Below are positions 41,681 to 53,205 of a stretch of DNA of 64,000 nucleotides, piece after piece. Below the pieces are notes generated by a model. That model searched no databases. It saw only the letters and a program-made list of their open reading frames with translations, and was not told the DNA's origin. Position 1 is the stretch's first letter, and every line of letters starts with the position of its first letter. The position numbers were made by a program, and so were the translations under genes. Source of the stretch: an uncultured Lachnospiraceae bacterium (GTDB lineage: Bacteria > Bacillota > Clostridia > Lachnospirales > Lachnospiraceae); contig CAJTYM010000001.1 in the NCBI GenBank assembly GCA_910583835.1, forward strand, positions 274,011 through 338,010, read 5' to 3'.

Positions 41681-42736
41681 ATGCAAACAGTCATAGAGAA
41701 AATCATCGAAGGCGAAGAAACGCTAAATCAGCAGAAAATTGAAAAGGCTGCCCGGATTCTCAAAGAGGGTGGCCTGGTGGCGTTCCCAACGGAGACGGTG
41801 TATGGACTGGGGGCAGATGCCTTGAATCCGGCGGCAGCCGCGCAAATTTACCAGGCAAAAGGACGGCCGTCTGACAATCCGCTGATAGTGCATATTTCCT
41901 GTATGGAGGATTTGGAAAGCATTGTGCGTCAAATGCCTCCTCAGGCAAGGAAAATGGCAGAACATTTCTGGCCAGGGCCGCTGACCATGATTTTTGAAAA
42001 ACGTGGGGTTGTTCCGGCAGAGACGACCGGGGGGCTTAATACCGTGGCAGTCCGCATGCCTAGCCATCCGGTTGCGCTGGCATTGATCCGGGCAGCGGGC
42101 GGATATATTGCAGCGCCCAGCGCCAACACTTCGGGAAAGCCCAGCCCGACCTTGGCAGAACATGTGGCATTGGACATGGATGGGCGGATTCCCATGATTT
42201 TAGATGGGGGCGCAGTAGGGATTGGCATAGAATCAACGATTGTTGATTTTTCGGAGAAGATTCCCATGGTACTTAGGCCTGGGTATATCACGCCGGAAAT
42301 GATAAAGGAAGTAATTGGGGAAATAGAAATGGATCCCGGGCTTGTGGGAGAGAATTCCAGTATACATCCGAAAGCACCGGGTATGAAATACAAACATTAT
42401 GCGCCTAGGGCAGAATTGATTCTGGTAAACGGAGCGCAGGAGAAGGTACAGCAAGCAATCAATAACCTGACAAGAGAAGCTGTCGAATCCGGGAAGGCTG
42501 CGGGGGTAATCGGAACGGATGAGAGCTGCAAAGGCTATCAATATGGCATCGTCAAAAGTATTGGGACAAGGAGCGACGAGGATACGATAGCAAGGCATCT
42601 GTATGGAATATTAAGGGAATTTGACGAACAGGATGTGGACATCATATATTCTGAGAGTTTTTCCACGCCCAGAATTGGACAGGCAATTATGAATCGCATG
42701 TTAAAGGCAGCCGGGCATCAGGTAATTGAAGTGTAG
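41681..42736 (+). CDS. tsaC: Threonylcarbamoyl-AMP synthase (Sua5/YrdC family)
   Basis: 351 residues from the ATG at 41681; the frame extends upstream without conserved sequence. YrdC domain (1-210): KAARILKEGGLVAFPTETVYGLG, KGRPSDNPLIVHI, and PSANTSGKPSPT, all near-consensus. A C-terminal Sua5 domain follows (from about 240; KYKHYAPRAELILV). It makes threonylcarbamoyl-AMP for the t6A37 modification of ANN-decoding tRNAs. The order tsaC, phosphatase, upp, atp genes recalls the Bacillus ywlC-ywlE-upp-atp region. Confidence 0.93.
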   Translation: MQTVIEKIIEGEETLNQQKIEKAARILKEGGLVAFPTETVYGLGADALNPAAAAQIYQAKGRPSDNPLIVHISCMEDLESIVRQMPPQARKMAEHFWPGPLTMIFEKRGVVPAETTGGLNTVAVRMPSHPVALALIRAAGGYIAAPSANTSGKPSPTLAEHVALDMDGRIPMILDGGAVGIGIESTIVDFSEKIPMVLRPGYITPEMIKEVIGEIEMDPGLVGENSSIHPKAPGMKYKHYAPRAELILVNGAQEKVQQAINNLTREAVESGKAAGVIGTDESCKGYQYGIVKSIGTRSDEDTIARHLYGILREFDEQDVDIIYSESFSTPRIGQAIMNRMLKAAGHQVIEV

Positions 42737-42755
42737 AGAAGATGGAGGCAGCAAT

Positions 42756-43214
42756 ATGAAACGGTACAGCAAAATCATATTTGTGTGTGACAGTGGGACG
42801 AGCAGGGCTCCTATGGCAGAAGCTATCATGAAGGAATATACTATCAGATATCCGGTTGAAATTGAGAGCAAGGGTCTGGTGGTGCTTTTTCCAGAGCCTC
42901 TGAACCAGAAAGCAGAGGCCGTCCTGATTAGCAACGGCATCAATATGTCGGAAAAAATGTCCAGCCAGCTGGAAGAAGAGGATTTATCTCCGGACAATCT
43001 GCTGCTCACGTTTGAAGCAGCACAGAAGGAGAAAATTTTAGAAGATTTTGCAGAAGCAGCACAGGCAAATGTGGAGGTTTTGACAGAACTGGTGGGGGAT
43101 GAACTGGAAATAATCAACCCCTATGGGGGTACTCTGCAGTCTTATGGGTTATGTTATGAGACTTTAAATAAGACTGTCCAGAAACTGGTAACCCTTATCA
43201 ACGAAACAGAGTAA
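42756..43214 (+). CDS. Low-molecular-weight protein-tyrosine/arginine phosphatase-like protein
   Basis: 152 residues from the ATG at 42756 (GGAGG upstream). The P-loop is CDSGTSR (CX5R) in IFVCDSGTSRAPMAEAI, at residues 9-15. Known relatives end with a catalytic DP motif; here the equivalent is INPYGG, so the general acid Asp is replaced by Asn. That would lower activity on phosphotyrosine. Position next to tsaC matches YwlE, an arginine phosphatase in Bacillus, but activity cannot be told from sequence. Confidence 0.8.
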   Translation: MKRYSKIIFVCDSGTSRAPMAEAIMKEYTIRYPVEIESKGLVVLFPEPLNQKAEAVLISNGINMSEKMSSQLEEEDLSPDNLLLTFEAAQKEKILEDFAEAAQANVEVLTELVGDELEIINPYGGTLQSYGLCYETLNKTVQKLVTLINETE

Positions 43215-43216
43215 GC

Positions 43217-43250
43217 AACGCCTTACCAGGCATACCTCTATGCGCAATAA
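43217..43250 (+). repeat. AACGCCTTA repeat, copy upstream of upp
   Basis: Reads AACGCCTTACCAGGCATACC then TCTATGCGCAATAA. It belongs to the small repeat family also seen twice at 46880-46981 and in short form at 49579-49600. GCCT/AGGC can pair. It lies between the phosphatase stop and the upp ribosome site. Confidence 0.8.
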
Positions 43251-43274
43251 TAAGGAAGACGGAGAGGAGACAGG

Positions 43275-43904
43275 ATGGCAAAAGTTATAGTTATGGAGCA
43301 TCCGCTGATTCAGCATAAGATAGGCTGGATTCGCAGGACGACGACAGGCTCCAAAGATTTCAGGAAAATTATTGGGGAAATTGCGATGCTGATGAGCTAC
43401 GAAGCGACCAGGGAATTAGAGCTTATGGATATAGAAATTGAAACGCCCATCTGTACTACGACAGCCAAGGCGCTCAAAGGGAAGAAGCTTGCCGTAATCC
43501 CTATCCTCAGGGCAGGGCTTGGCATGGTAGACGGCGTGCTGGAAATTATCCCGGCGGCAAAGATAGGCCATATCGGGCTGTACCGCAACCCGGAGACGTT
43601 AGACCCTGTCGAGTATTACTGCAAACTGCCGGAAGACTGTGCAGAGCGTGAGGTGTTTGTAGTAGATCCCATGCTGGCGACCGGCGGCTCGGCGGTGGAG
43701 GCGATTCATATGCTCAAAAACAAAGGTGTGAAAAATATACATTTCATGTGCGTGATAGCTGCGCCGGAGGGCGTGGAAGCGATGAAACAGGCACATCCAG
43801 ACGTAGATATCTATATTGGCGCTCTGGATGAGAAATTAAATGAACACGGTTACATCGTTCCGGGGTTAGGAGATGCCGGGGACCGCATTTTCGGCACGAA
43901 ATAA
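43275..43904 (+). CDS. upp: Uracil phosphoribosyltransferase
   Basis: 209 residues, full length, GGAGAGGAG site. [24 protein letters not shown] at the N-terminus (in pieces), the PRPP-binding loop [14 protein letters not shown] and the uracil-binding [17 protein letters not shown] end are intact. It salvages uracil to UMP. It lies nine bases before the dCMP deaminase gene, giving a small pyrimidine pair. Confidence 0.97.
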   Translation: MAKVIVMEHPLIQHKIGWIRRTTTGSKDFRKIIGEIAMLMSYEATRELELMDIEIETPICTTTAKALKGKKLAVIPILRAGLGMVDGVLEIIPAAKIGHIGLYRNPETLDPVEYYCKLPEDCAEREVFVVDPMLATGGSAVEAIHMLKNKGVKNIHFMCVIAAPEGVEAMKQAHPDVDIYIGALDEKLNEHGYIVPGLGDAGDRIFGTK

Positions 43905-43913
43905 GAGGAGGTA

Positions 43914-44402
43914 ATGATGGGCGGTAAGAGACAGGGTTTCATTACATGGGATGAATATTTTATGGGGGTTGCAATGCTGTCGGCAATGCGCTCCAAAGAC
44001 CCCAATACACAGGTGGGGGCATGTATTGTCAGTGAAGACAATAAGATTTTGTCCATGGGATACAATGGATTTCCCAAGGGATGTTCTGACGATGAATTCC
44101 CATGGGACCGTGAGGGAGACCCACTGGACAATAAGTATCTGTACACAACGCACAGTGAACTGAACGCTATTTTGAATTACCGCGGCGGCAGTCTTGAAGG
44201 AGCCAAGCTCTATGTTTCGCTGTTTCCCTGCAATGAATGCGCCAAGGCGATTATCCAGGCAGGCATCAAGACGGTAATTTATGACAGTGACAAATATCAG
44301 GATACCCCATCTGTCATTGCTTCCAAGCGGATGATGGATGCGGCGGGCGTACGTTACTATCAGTATACGCATACGGACAGGGAAGTGAAGATGGTGTTGT
44401 AA
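43914..44402 (+). CDS. Deoxycytidylate deaminase
   Basis: 162 residues. Zinc-dependent cytidine-deaminase fold: HSELNAI (His and catalytic Glu) and PCNECAKAIIQAGI (two Cys) are complete; QVGACIVSEDNKILSMGYNGFP is the usual N-terminal strand pair. An extra loop (GCSDDEFPWDREGDPLDNKY) matches dCMP deaminases of the ComEB type, which make dUMP for thymidylate synthesis. It follows upp directly and is followed by the repeat region at 44440. Confidence 0.93.
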   Translation: MMGGKRQGFITWDEYFMGVAMLSAMRSKDPNTQVGACIVSEDNKILSMGYNGFPKGCSDDEFPWDREGDPLDNKYLYTTHSELNAILNYRGGSLEGAKLYVSLFPCNECAKAIIQAGIKTVIYDSDKYQDTPSVIASKRMMDAAGVRYYQYTHTDREVKMVL

Positions 44403-44439
44403 CAGTTCAGCTCACGCCATTCGCAAAGTTCTACGCTTC

Positions 44440-44593
44440 GCTTCGGTCGTTGCTTGGCAAGTGCCACTGGCACTTAGCAACCTACGGCGTTTTCTCGCTG
44501 CTTTGCAGCTAACTTTGCTCATTGCTTGGCGTTCTTCACTTCGTTTCGGTCCGTGCTAAACGAGTCCCACTGGGACTCAGCACCCTCAGCCGT
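44440..44593 (+). repeat. Pair of covarying hairpin repeats upstream of the ATP synthase genes
   Basis: Hairpin A (44449-44481): GTTGCT/AGCAAC outer stem, AAGTGCC/GGCACTT inner stem, ACT loop. Hairpin B (44553-44583): GTGCT/AGCAC outer stem, GAGTCCC/GGGACTC inner stem, the same ACT loop. Both follow TTCGGTC and are followed by CC..CGGC or CAGCCG. The stems differ in sequence but pair fully in each copy. The remaining gap to 44776 is AT-rich and probably holds the atp promoter. Confidence 0.8.
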
Positions 44594-44776
44594 AATAAAT
44601 TTCGTCAAATTCATGCGAGCATGATTTTCCTCAATTTCTTTCGGCTGGCTGAACTGTTGTGTTATAAAATATTTATGTTAGGAATGGACATTTGTAGTAA
44701 AAATAGATATAATATTCCTTATAGCGGACAAATTTGTATATTTTGTCCGGGAAACTTAGACTGGGAGGTGCCTCAT

Positions 44777-45160
44777 GTGAAATATGACAAAAGCGTATAC
44801 CGTTCATTGACGTTAATTACGCAGTTTGGAATTAACATGCTGGTGCCTATTTTTTTATGCACAATCGCAGGTGTTTTCATTGGCAAAAGGTTTTCCGTGG
44901 AATGGATAGTGATACCGCTGTTTGCAGTCGGGGCGCTTGCGGGATTCCGCAATGTCTTTATCATGGCGCAGAAGATTTATTCTCAGGAGAGCCCATCAAG
45001 GGGCATGGGTACGCGTCGGATGCAGCCCATGGATACAGCCATTGAAAATGCACAAGATGGGAAACAGCCAAGCTGTGAGAAAGGATTTGAGGAATCTTCG
45101 GCGGACATTATGCCGAGTCAACAGATAGAAAGGGAGAGCCGTTATGCTGAAAAGAATTAA
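44777..45160 (+). CDS. atpZ: AtpZ/AtpI-like membrane protein (first gene of the ATP synthase operon)
   Basis: 127 residues from a GTG at 44777 with a GGGAGGTG site; the open frame upstream to 44522 is repeat sequence. Two membrane segments (LITQFGINMLVPIFLCTIAGV and WIVIPLFAVGALAGFRNVFIM) form a hairpin, as in the AtpZ family that precedes many F-ATPase operons. The last 50 residues are hydrophilic and rich in Glu and Ser, longer than usual. Family members have been linked with ATP synthase assembly and with magnesium or calcium transport. Confidence 0.8.
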   Translation: MKYDKSVYRSLTLITQFGINMLVPIFLCTIAGVFIGKRFSVEWIVIPLFAVGALAGFRNVFIMAQKIYSQESPSRGMGTRRMQPMDTAIENAQDGKQPSCEKGFEESSADIMPSQQIERESRYAEKN

Positions 45161-45572
45161 CCCGGTGCTTCCAGAATTGCTTGCCGGTATCGCCTTATAT
45201 GGGATTGTGCTCCAGCTTACAGGCATATGGTTCGTAAGCGATAAGCTGCAGTATACGTTAGGGTTGTGGATAGGCATTCTTCTGGCAATGGGGATGGCAG
45301 TCAATATGGCAGTAGTCATCCTGGATTCTGTGGACATGATGGCGGCCAGGGGCAGGGCAGTGCGCACGGGGTTCTGGTCGGTGCTGCGTTATGTGGTCGT
45401 TGTCGGTGTTTTTGCGGCAGCCTGGTATTTTGAACTGGCAAATCCGCTTATCATGTTTTTGGGCTTGATGGGGCTGAAGGTATCTGCTTATTTACAGCCT
45501 GCATTCCGTAATATTATTTCGCGTATGCGAAGAGGGGACAGTGAACTGTCCGCCGATTCCCATGAGCAGTGA
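45144..45572 (+). CDS. atpI: AtpI-like membrane protein
   Basis: 142 residues overlapping the atpZ-like gene by 17 bases. Four membrane segments (LLAGIALYGIVLQLTGIWF, LGLWIGILLAMGMAVNMAVVI, VLRYVVVVGVFAAAWYFEL, PLIMFLGLMGLKVSAYL), the form of ATP synthase subunit I, a helper in c-ring assembly. AtpI is usually weakly conserved, so the name rests on position and topology. A hydrophilic tail (RMRRGDSELSADSHEQ) follows. Confidence 0.75.
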   Translation: MLKRINPVLPELLAGIALYGIVLQLTGIWFVSDKLQYTLGLWIGILLAMGMAVNMAVVILDSVDMMAARGRAVRTGFWSVLRYVVVVGVFAAAWYFELANPLIMFLGLMGLKVSAYLQPAFRNIISRMRRGDSELSADSHEQ

Positions 45573-45652
45573 GATTCGTCATGATTGTGAAAAATCATCT
45601 GTAAATTTCAGATTGATGAATATAAATAAAATTACTGTAAGGAGGTGAGAGA

Positions 45653-46387
45653 GTGCAGGATGCGATTTTATTGTCTTCCGGTCCGGATATAGACATTATG
45701 GTGAAAGGACTCTTTTCCTATGAACTGTTCGGGCAGACCTTTTGGATTACGACTACCCATGTGTGCATGCTGATTGTCATGCTGGTACTTATCGTATTTT
45801 CCATTGCGGCAAACCGGGCGATGAAGCACGCTTCGGAGGTTCCGGGCGGCTTTCAGAATGTGGTGGAGCTGATCGTGGAAATGCTTGACAAGATGGTTCA
45901 CGGCGTTATGGGCAAAAGCGGAGACAAGTTTGTTAATTATATTGGAACCATTTTTATTTTTATTCTGATTTCCAATATTTCCGGGCTGTTTGGCTTACGT
46001 CCGCCCACGGCGGATTACGGTGTGACATTCCCACTGGCATTGCTGAGTTTTGTGTTGATTCATTTTAACCAGTTTAAATACCAGAAGCCCAAAGAGATTT
46101 GGGTTGATATGTGTTCACCATTGCCGCCATGGCTGCCCATCTGGTTCCCCATTAACGTAATCAGCGAGCTTGCAGTGCCTGTTTCCCTGTCATTGCGTCT
46201 TTTTGCAAATATTTTGTCAGGAACAATCATTATGGCATTGATTTATGCGCTGCTGTCCAAGATCGCATACTTCTGGCCGGGTGCATTGCATGCATATTTT
46301 GATGTATTTTCCGGCTGCATCCAGACCTATGTGTTCTGTATGCTGACTATGACCTATATCAGCAACGCGATTGGCGAGGAAGAATAG
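45653..46387 (+). CDS. atpB: ATP synthase F0 subunit a
   Basis: 244 residues from a GTG with a GGAGGTGA site. Five to six membrane segments; the essential Arg is in SELAVPVSLSLRLFANILSGTIIMALIYALL, facing the c-ring. The C-terminal segment (CIQTYVFCMLTMTYISNAIGEEE) has the conserved Gln-Tyr-Val-Phe pattern. It forms the ion half-channels. A short N-terminal extension outside the membrane is normal for Firmicutes. Confidence 0.96.
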   Translation: MQDAILLSSGPDIDIMVKGLFSYELFGQTFWITTTHVCMLIVMLVLIVFSIAANRAMKHASEVPGGFQNVVELIVEMLDKMVHGVMGKSGDKFVNYIGTIFIFILISNISGLFGLRPPTADYGVTFPLALLSFVLIHFNQFKYQKPKEIWVDMCSPLPPWLPIWFPINVISELAVPVSLSLRLFANILSGTIIMALIYALLSKIAYFWPGALHAYFDVFSGCIQTYVFCMLTMTYISNAIGEEE

Positions 46388-46505
46388 GGTTTATCAGGCA
46401 TGGCCTGTCAGTGCTGGCGAATTTCCCCGCCAGGGTAAACTCCGGGAAATGTGTACCGGACGAGATTCCGGCAACAGACAACGTATAATTGAAGGAGGAA
46501 AGCCA

Positions 46506-46577
46506 ATGCGAAGCATTTATAACATGCTTTCCGACGAACTGGCAGGTGCCGCGAAGAGGCGCGTGCCGCTACCATGA
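46506..46577 (+). CDS. Possible 23-residue leader peptide between atpB and atpE
   Basis: ATG at 46506 with AGGAGG (46493-46498) seven bases upstream, then MRSIYNMLSDELAGAAKRRV ending PLP and a TGA at 46575. The reading frame stops 18 bases before the atpE start and directly ahead of its AAAGGAGG site. Such a small gene with so good a ribosome site may feed ribosomes to atpE, whose product is needed in about ten copies. Nothing else supports it. Confidence 0.5.
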   Translation: MRSIYNMLSDELAGAAKRRVPLP

Positions 46578-46853
<276 letters not shown>

Positions 46854-46879
46854 GGAGCGAAATAGCAGCACAATATTAA

Positions 46880-46981
46880 GGAACGCCTTAACGGCATACC
46901 TTTATGCGCAAAGTACAGCGCAATAACAATGAACGCCTTAACAGGCATACCTTTATGCGCAAAGTACAGCGCAATAACAAT
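46880..46981 (+). repeat. Two tandem AACGCCTTA repeats between atpE and atpF
   Basis: Copy 1 (46880-46930) and copy 2 (46931-46981) read GAACGCCTTAAC(A)GGCATACC then TTTATGCGCAAAGTACAGCGCAATAACAAT, differing by one base. Each can form GCCT/AGGC and TGCGC/GCGCA hairpins. The second copy abuts the atpF ribosome site. Related sequences occur at 43217 and 49579. Confidence 0.9.
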
Positions 46982-46997
46982 GAAAGGAGGCCCGGCC

Positions 46998-47500
46998 TTG
47001 GAACAATTATTTGGCTTAAATCCTCAGCTATTGCATGATACCGTGCTTTCTTTGCTTGCCATCCTGTTCCTGTTCACATTGATGTCTTATCTGCTGTTTA
47101 ACCCGGCAAAGAAGATGCTCAAGGACAGGCAGGAGCGTATCAAGAATGATATTGATACAGCGCGCAAGGACAAAGAGGAAGCCGCTGCTGTCAAGGAGGA
47201 ATATGACCAGAAGCTCAAGGGTATTGAGAAAGAAGCGGAGGAAATATTAAGTGAGGCCCGCCAGAAAGCTTTAAAGAATCAGACAAAGATTGTGGATGAG
47301 GCAAAGGAAGAGGCTGCAAGAATCATCAAGCGTGCCAACGAGGAAGCCCTGCTGGAGAAAAAGCGCGTGATGGACGAGGCAAAGCAGGAAATGATTGCGA
47401 TTGCCTCCATGATGGCAGGAAAAGTAGTCACAGCCTCTATCGATACAACCATTCAGGATACATTGGTGGATGAGACATTAAAGGAAATAGGTGAGAGCAC

Positions 47501-47513
<13 letters not shown>
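46998..47513 (+). CDS. atpF: ATP synthase F0 subunit b
   Basis: 171 residues from a TTG at 46998, chosen because AAAGGAGG (46984-46990) lies eight bases upstream; starting at 46929 would place the repeat inside the protein. One membrane helix (TVLSLLAILFLFTLMSYLLF) and a long charged helix (KKMLKDRQERIKNDIDTARKDKEEAA onward) that forms the peripheral stalk. It overlaps atpH by 13 bases. Confidence 0.94.
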
Positions 47514-49568
<2,055 letters not shown>

Positions 49569-49578
49569 AGACAGCAGA

Positions 49579-49600
49579 ACGCCTTAGCAAGGCATATCAG
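49579..49600 (+). repeat. AACGCCTTA repeat, short form upstream of atpG
   Basis: AACGCCTTAGCAAGGCATATC, a shortened member of the family seen at 43217 and 46880, again placed just before a ribosome site (GGTGGTGAATC). Confidence 0.65.
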
Positions 49601-49617
49601 TTAGGTGGTGAATCATT

Positions 49618-50475
49618 ATGGCGTCCATGAGGGACATCAAAAGAAGAAAAGGCAGCATACAGAGTACGCAGCAAATCACAAAAGCCATGAAGCTTGTTTC
49701 TACTGTTAAATTGCAGAAAGCGAGAAACCGTGCGGAGCAATCCAATCCATATTTCAACCATATGTATCAGACCGTGACTTCCATGCTCGCGAGGAGCGGC
49801 AGCTTGAATCATCCTTATTTAAAAGCAGGTGATTCTAATAAGAAAGCAATTATAACGATTGCCTCAAACCGTGGACTTGCAGGCGGGTATAATTCCAATA
49901 TTGTGAAACTTGTCACAAGCAGCGGCATCGCTGTGGAGGATGCCCAGATTTATATGATTGGGCGCAAGGCAAAGGAGCAGCTGATGCGTAAGGGCTATGA
50001 GATTAAGGCGGATTATTCTGACGTGATTGAAGGCCCTACTTATGAGGATGCGATTACAATCTGTAAGGAAGTCTTGGAAGCATTCAGCAACGGTGAGATT
50101 GGGGAAATCTATCTGGCTTACACGCATTTTAAGAATACGGTCAGCCATGAACCTACGCTGATAAAACTGCTTCCGGTAGAATTTGATGAAGCGGATCTGC
50201 AGGAATCAGACAGCAATCTGCTGATGAATTATGAGCCTAACGAGGAAGAAGCGCTGGATTTGATTATTCCCAAATACCTCACCAGCCTTTTTTACGGAGC
50301 GTTGGTCGAGGCGGTAGCCAGTGAAAATGGCGCCAGGATGCAGGCGATGGATTCCGCGACAAGCAATGCAGACGAAATAATCAGTGATTTGACATTGAAA
50401 TATAACAGGGCGCGCCAGGGCTCCATTACACAGGAGCTTACCGAGATTATTGCTGGCGCAGAGGCGATATCCTAA
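49618..50475 (+). CDS. atpG: ATP synthase F1 subunit gamma
   Basis: 285 residues. The N- and C-terminal helices of the rotor shaft are clear (MRDIKRRKGSIQSTQQITKAMKLVSTVKLQKAR and ARMQAMDSATSNADEIISDLTLKYNRARQGSITQELTEI, in pieces); SNRGLAGGYNSNIVKL starts the central Rossmann-like domain. The last codons fall within a strong hairpin (50464-50501). Confidence 0.96.
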   Translation: MASMRDIKRRKGSIQSTQQITKAMKLVSTVKLQKARNRAEQSNPYFNHMYQTVTSMLARSGSLNHPYLKAGDSNKKAIITIASNRGLAGGYNSNIVKLVTSSGIAVEDAQIYMIGRKAKEQLMRKGYEIKADYSDVIEGPTYEDAITICKEVLEAFSNGEIGEIYLAYTHFKNTVSHEPTLIKLLPVEFDEADLQESDSNLLMNYEPNEEEALDLIIPKYLTSLFYGALVEAVASENGARMQAMDSATSNADEIISDLTLKYNRARQGSITQELTEIIAGAEAIS

Positions 50476-50501
50476 CATGCTGTGCATGTTAGGTATATCG
50501 C
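50464..50501 (+). promoter_or_regulatory. Strong hairpin overlapping the end of atpG
   Basis: GCGATAT..CCTAACATGC pairs with GCATGTTAGG..ATATCGC around a TGT loop. No T-run follows. It probably protects or separates the upstream part of the transcript from the atpD-atpC part. Confidence 0.6.
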
Positions 50502-50506
50502 CTGTG

Positions 50507-50708
50507 AATCGCAGGCTGCCCCAGAGGAAGAAGCCGCACGAATGCGGCGGGGCAGCCGCGGCAGAAGTGCAAGAATGCACTTCTGATTCAAATAGGCTGA
50601 GAAGTAATGTAAACTGAGCCTGAATAAATCGCAGGGCGGTTCAGAGGAAGAAGCTGCATAAATGCAGCGAACCGCCCGCGGCAGAAGTGCAAGAATGCAC
50701 TTCTGATT
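50507..50708 (+). repeat. Two tandem structured repeats (120-base period) between atpG and atpD
   Basis: Copy 1 (50507-50588) and copy 2 (50627-50708). Each has an outer stem (GGCTGCCCC/GGGGCAGCC; GGGCGGTTC/GAACCGCCC), a constant 10-base 5' bulge AGAGGAAGAA, and an inner stem (GCCGCA/TGCGGC; GCTGCA/TGCAGC) that stacks flush on the 3' side. A constant second hairpin AGAAGTGCA/TGCACTTCT with an AGAA loop follows, and then an AGGCT/AGCCT stem. The stem bases change in pairs between copies while the bulge and second hairpin do not. A related form is at 36969. Confidence 0.88.
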
Positions 50709-50734
50709 ACAACTTAGGCTGAGGAATGATATAG

Positions 50735-52159
<1,425 letters not shown>

Positions 52160-52170
52160 GAGGAAGGCAA

Positions 52171-52578
52171 ATGGCAGAGGAAAACAAGTATTTTCAATTG
52201 CAGATTATTACGCCGGACCGTATATTTTACGAGGGCGAGGCTTCCATGGTAGAGTTCAACTCGGTAGATGGGGAGCTTGGTGTCTATAAGCACCATATTC
52301 CCCTCACTACGGTATTGAAACCCGGAATCGTAACAATTACGGAATCTGGTGGTCAGAAGGAAGCAGCCATCCATGCGGGATTTGTACAGATTCTCGGCGA
52401 GAAGGTCACATTTCTGGCAGAAGTTGCAGAGTGGCCGGATGAGATTGACGTGGCGCGTGCGGAGGCGGCAAAAGCCAGGGCAGAAGAGCGTCTGCGCAAC
52501 CATACGGCGGAGATTGATGTGGCACGTGCAGAGATTGCATTGCAGCGGGCCCTGGTTCGTATAGGGATAAAACAGTAA
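52171..52578 (+). CDS. atpC: ATP synthase F1 subunit epsilon
   Basis: 135 residues, AGGAGG site. N-terminal beta-sandwich (LQIITPDRIFYEGEASMVEFNSVDGELGVYKHHIPLTTVL in pieces) and a C-terminal two-helix arm (ARAEAAKARAEERLRNHTAEIDVARAEIALQRALVRI) of full length, able to inhibit ATP hydrolysis. Last gene of the operon. Confidence 0.95.
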   Translation: MAEENKYFQLQIITPDRIFYEGEASMVEFNSVDGELGVYKHHIPLTTVLKPGIVTITESGGQKEAAIHAGFVQILGEKVTFLAEVAEWPDEIDVARAEAAKARAEERLRNHTAEIDVARAEIALQRALVRIGIKQ

Positions 52579-52621
52579 TAGACCCAACGCCCATGCAATC
52601 AAGTTTGAGACTTTTAAAGTA

Positions 52622-52670
52622 AAAAGAGGGTATTCGTACCCTTCACATAAGGAAGTGAAGGGTACGAGGG
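52622..52670. repeat. Left inverted-repeat end of the AT-rich island; also a terminator-like hairpin
   Basis: Begins AAAAGAGGGTATT and contains the hairpin GTACCCTTCAC (52636-52646)/GTGAAGGGTAC (52655-52665). The same pieces, AAAGAGGGTATT and CTTCACATAAGGAAGTG, occur in inverted orientation at 58964-59041. It would also end the atp transcript, although no T-run follows. Confidence 0.65.
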
Positions 52671-52749
52671 CAACTCTGTATCAAATTACGGTATGGTCTT
52701 TGTGGCTATGCCGTTTTTTCTTTATCTGAATGCTTCTGTTTCGAGCTGT

Positions 52750-53194
52750 TCATCGGCTCTGCGTCTTAGCGTCTGGCTCTTTGATGGTTTTGGATAATGT
52801 GGCTCTAATTGCTCCTTTGGCGTGAATACGAACTACACTAACCTCATCGTGCGTTGCTATATATTCCAATTTTTCTAAATATGGTCGCACAAATTCGGGC
52901 TTTCGTTTTCCTAACACCCGAAACATCTCTGGTGCTTCCATTCGGACTCTTTCGTTTTCATCGTTAAGAAGCTCTGCAAATATCGGCAAACAATTCTCAT
53001 ATACCGCCCATGTATTTGTCGCAATGTTTTCAGAAGCCCATATAAAACTTAACCGTACATTGGGGCTATTATCCCCTGCCAAGGATAATAGTTCTTCAAA
53101 ATAAGGAGCAACAAGGTACATAGGGGATATTTTGTTTTCAAATTGATTTATCCTTTGTCAGTTGACCAAGTTCACGATATAATTTTTCATCCAT
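52750..53194 (-). pseudogene. HEAT-repeat protein gene with an internal deletion
   Basis: The minus strand reads MDEKLYRELGQLTKDKSI from an ATG at 53194 (AAAGG upstream), then a TGA at 53140. A second open stretch from 53121 to 52750 gives 123 residues of HEAT-like helices (LVAPYFEELLSLAGDNSPNVRLSFIWASENIATNT; RVRMEAPEMFRVLGKRKPEFVRPYLEKLEYIA, in pieces). As I recall, relatives have about 60-70 more residues between these parts. It follows the CPBP gene by 12 bases on the same strand. Confidence 0.6.
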
Positions 53195-53205
53195 AAGCGT
53201 TGTTT

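Noticed and set aside
41159..41706. Long minus-strand open frames across the repeats
   Set aside because: They arise from the repeat lacking stops on that strand; the translation repeats itself and has no ribosome site or known family.
44522..44776. N-terminal extension of the AtpZ-like protein
   Set aside because: The extension reads through hairpin repeats and lacks a ribosome site; a GTG at 44777 has a good one and fits the family length.
46929..46997. ATG start for atpF at 46929 or 46980
   Set aside because: The first lies inside the tandem repeat and the second overlaps the ribosome site itself; TTG at 46998 fits the spacing and the family N-terminus.
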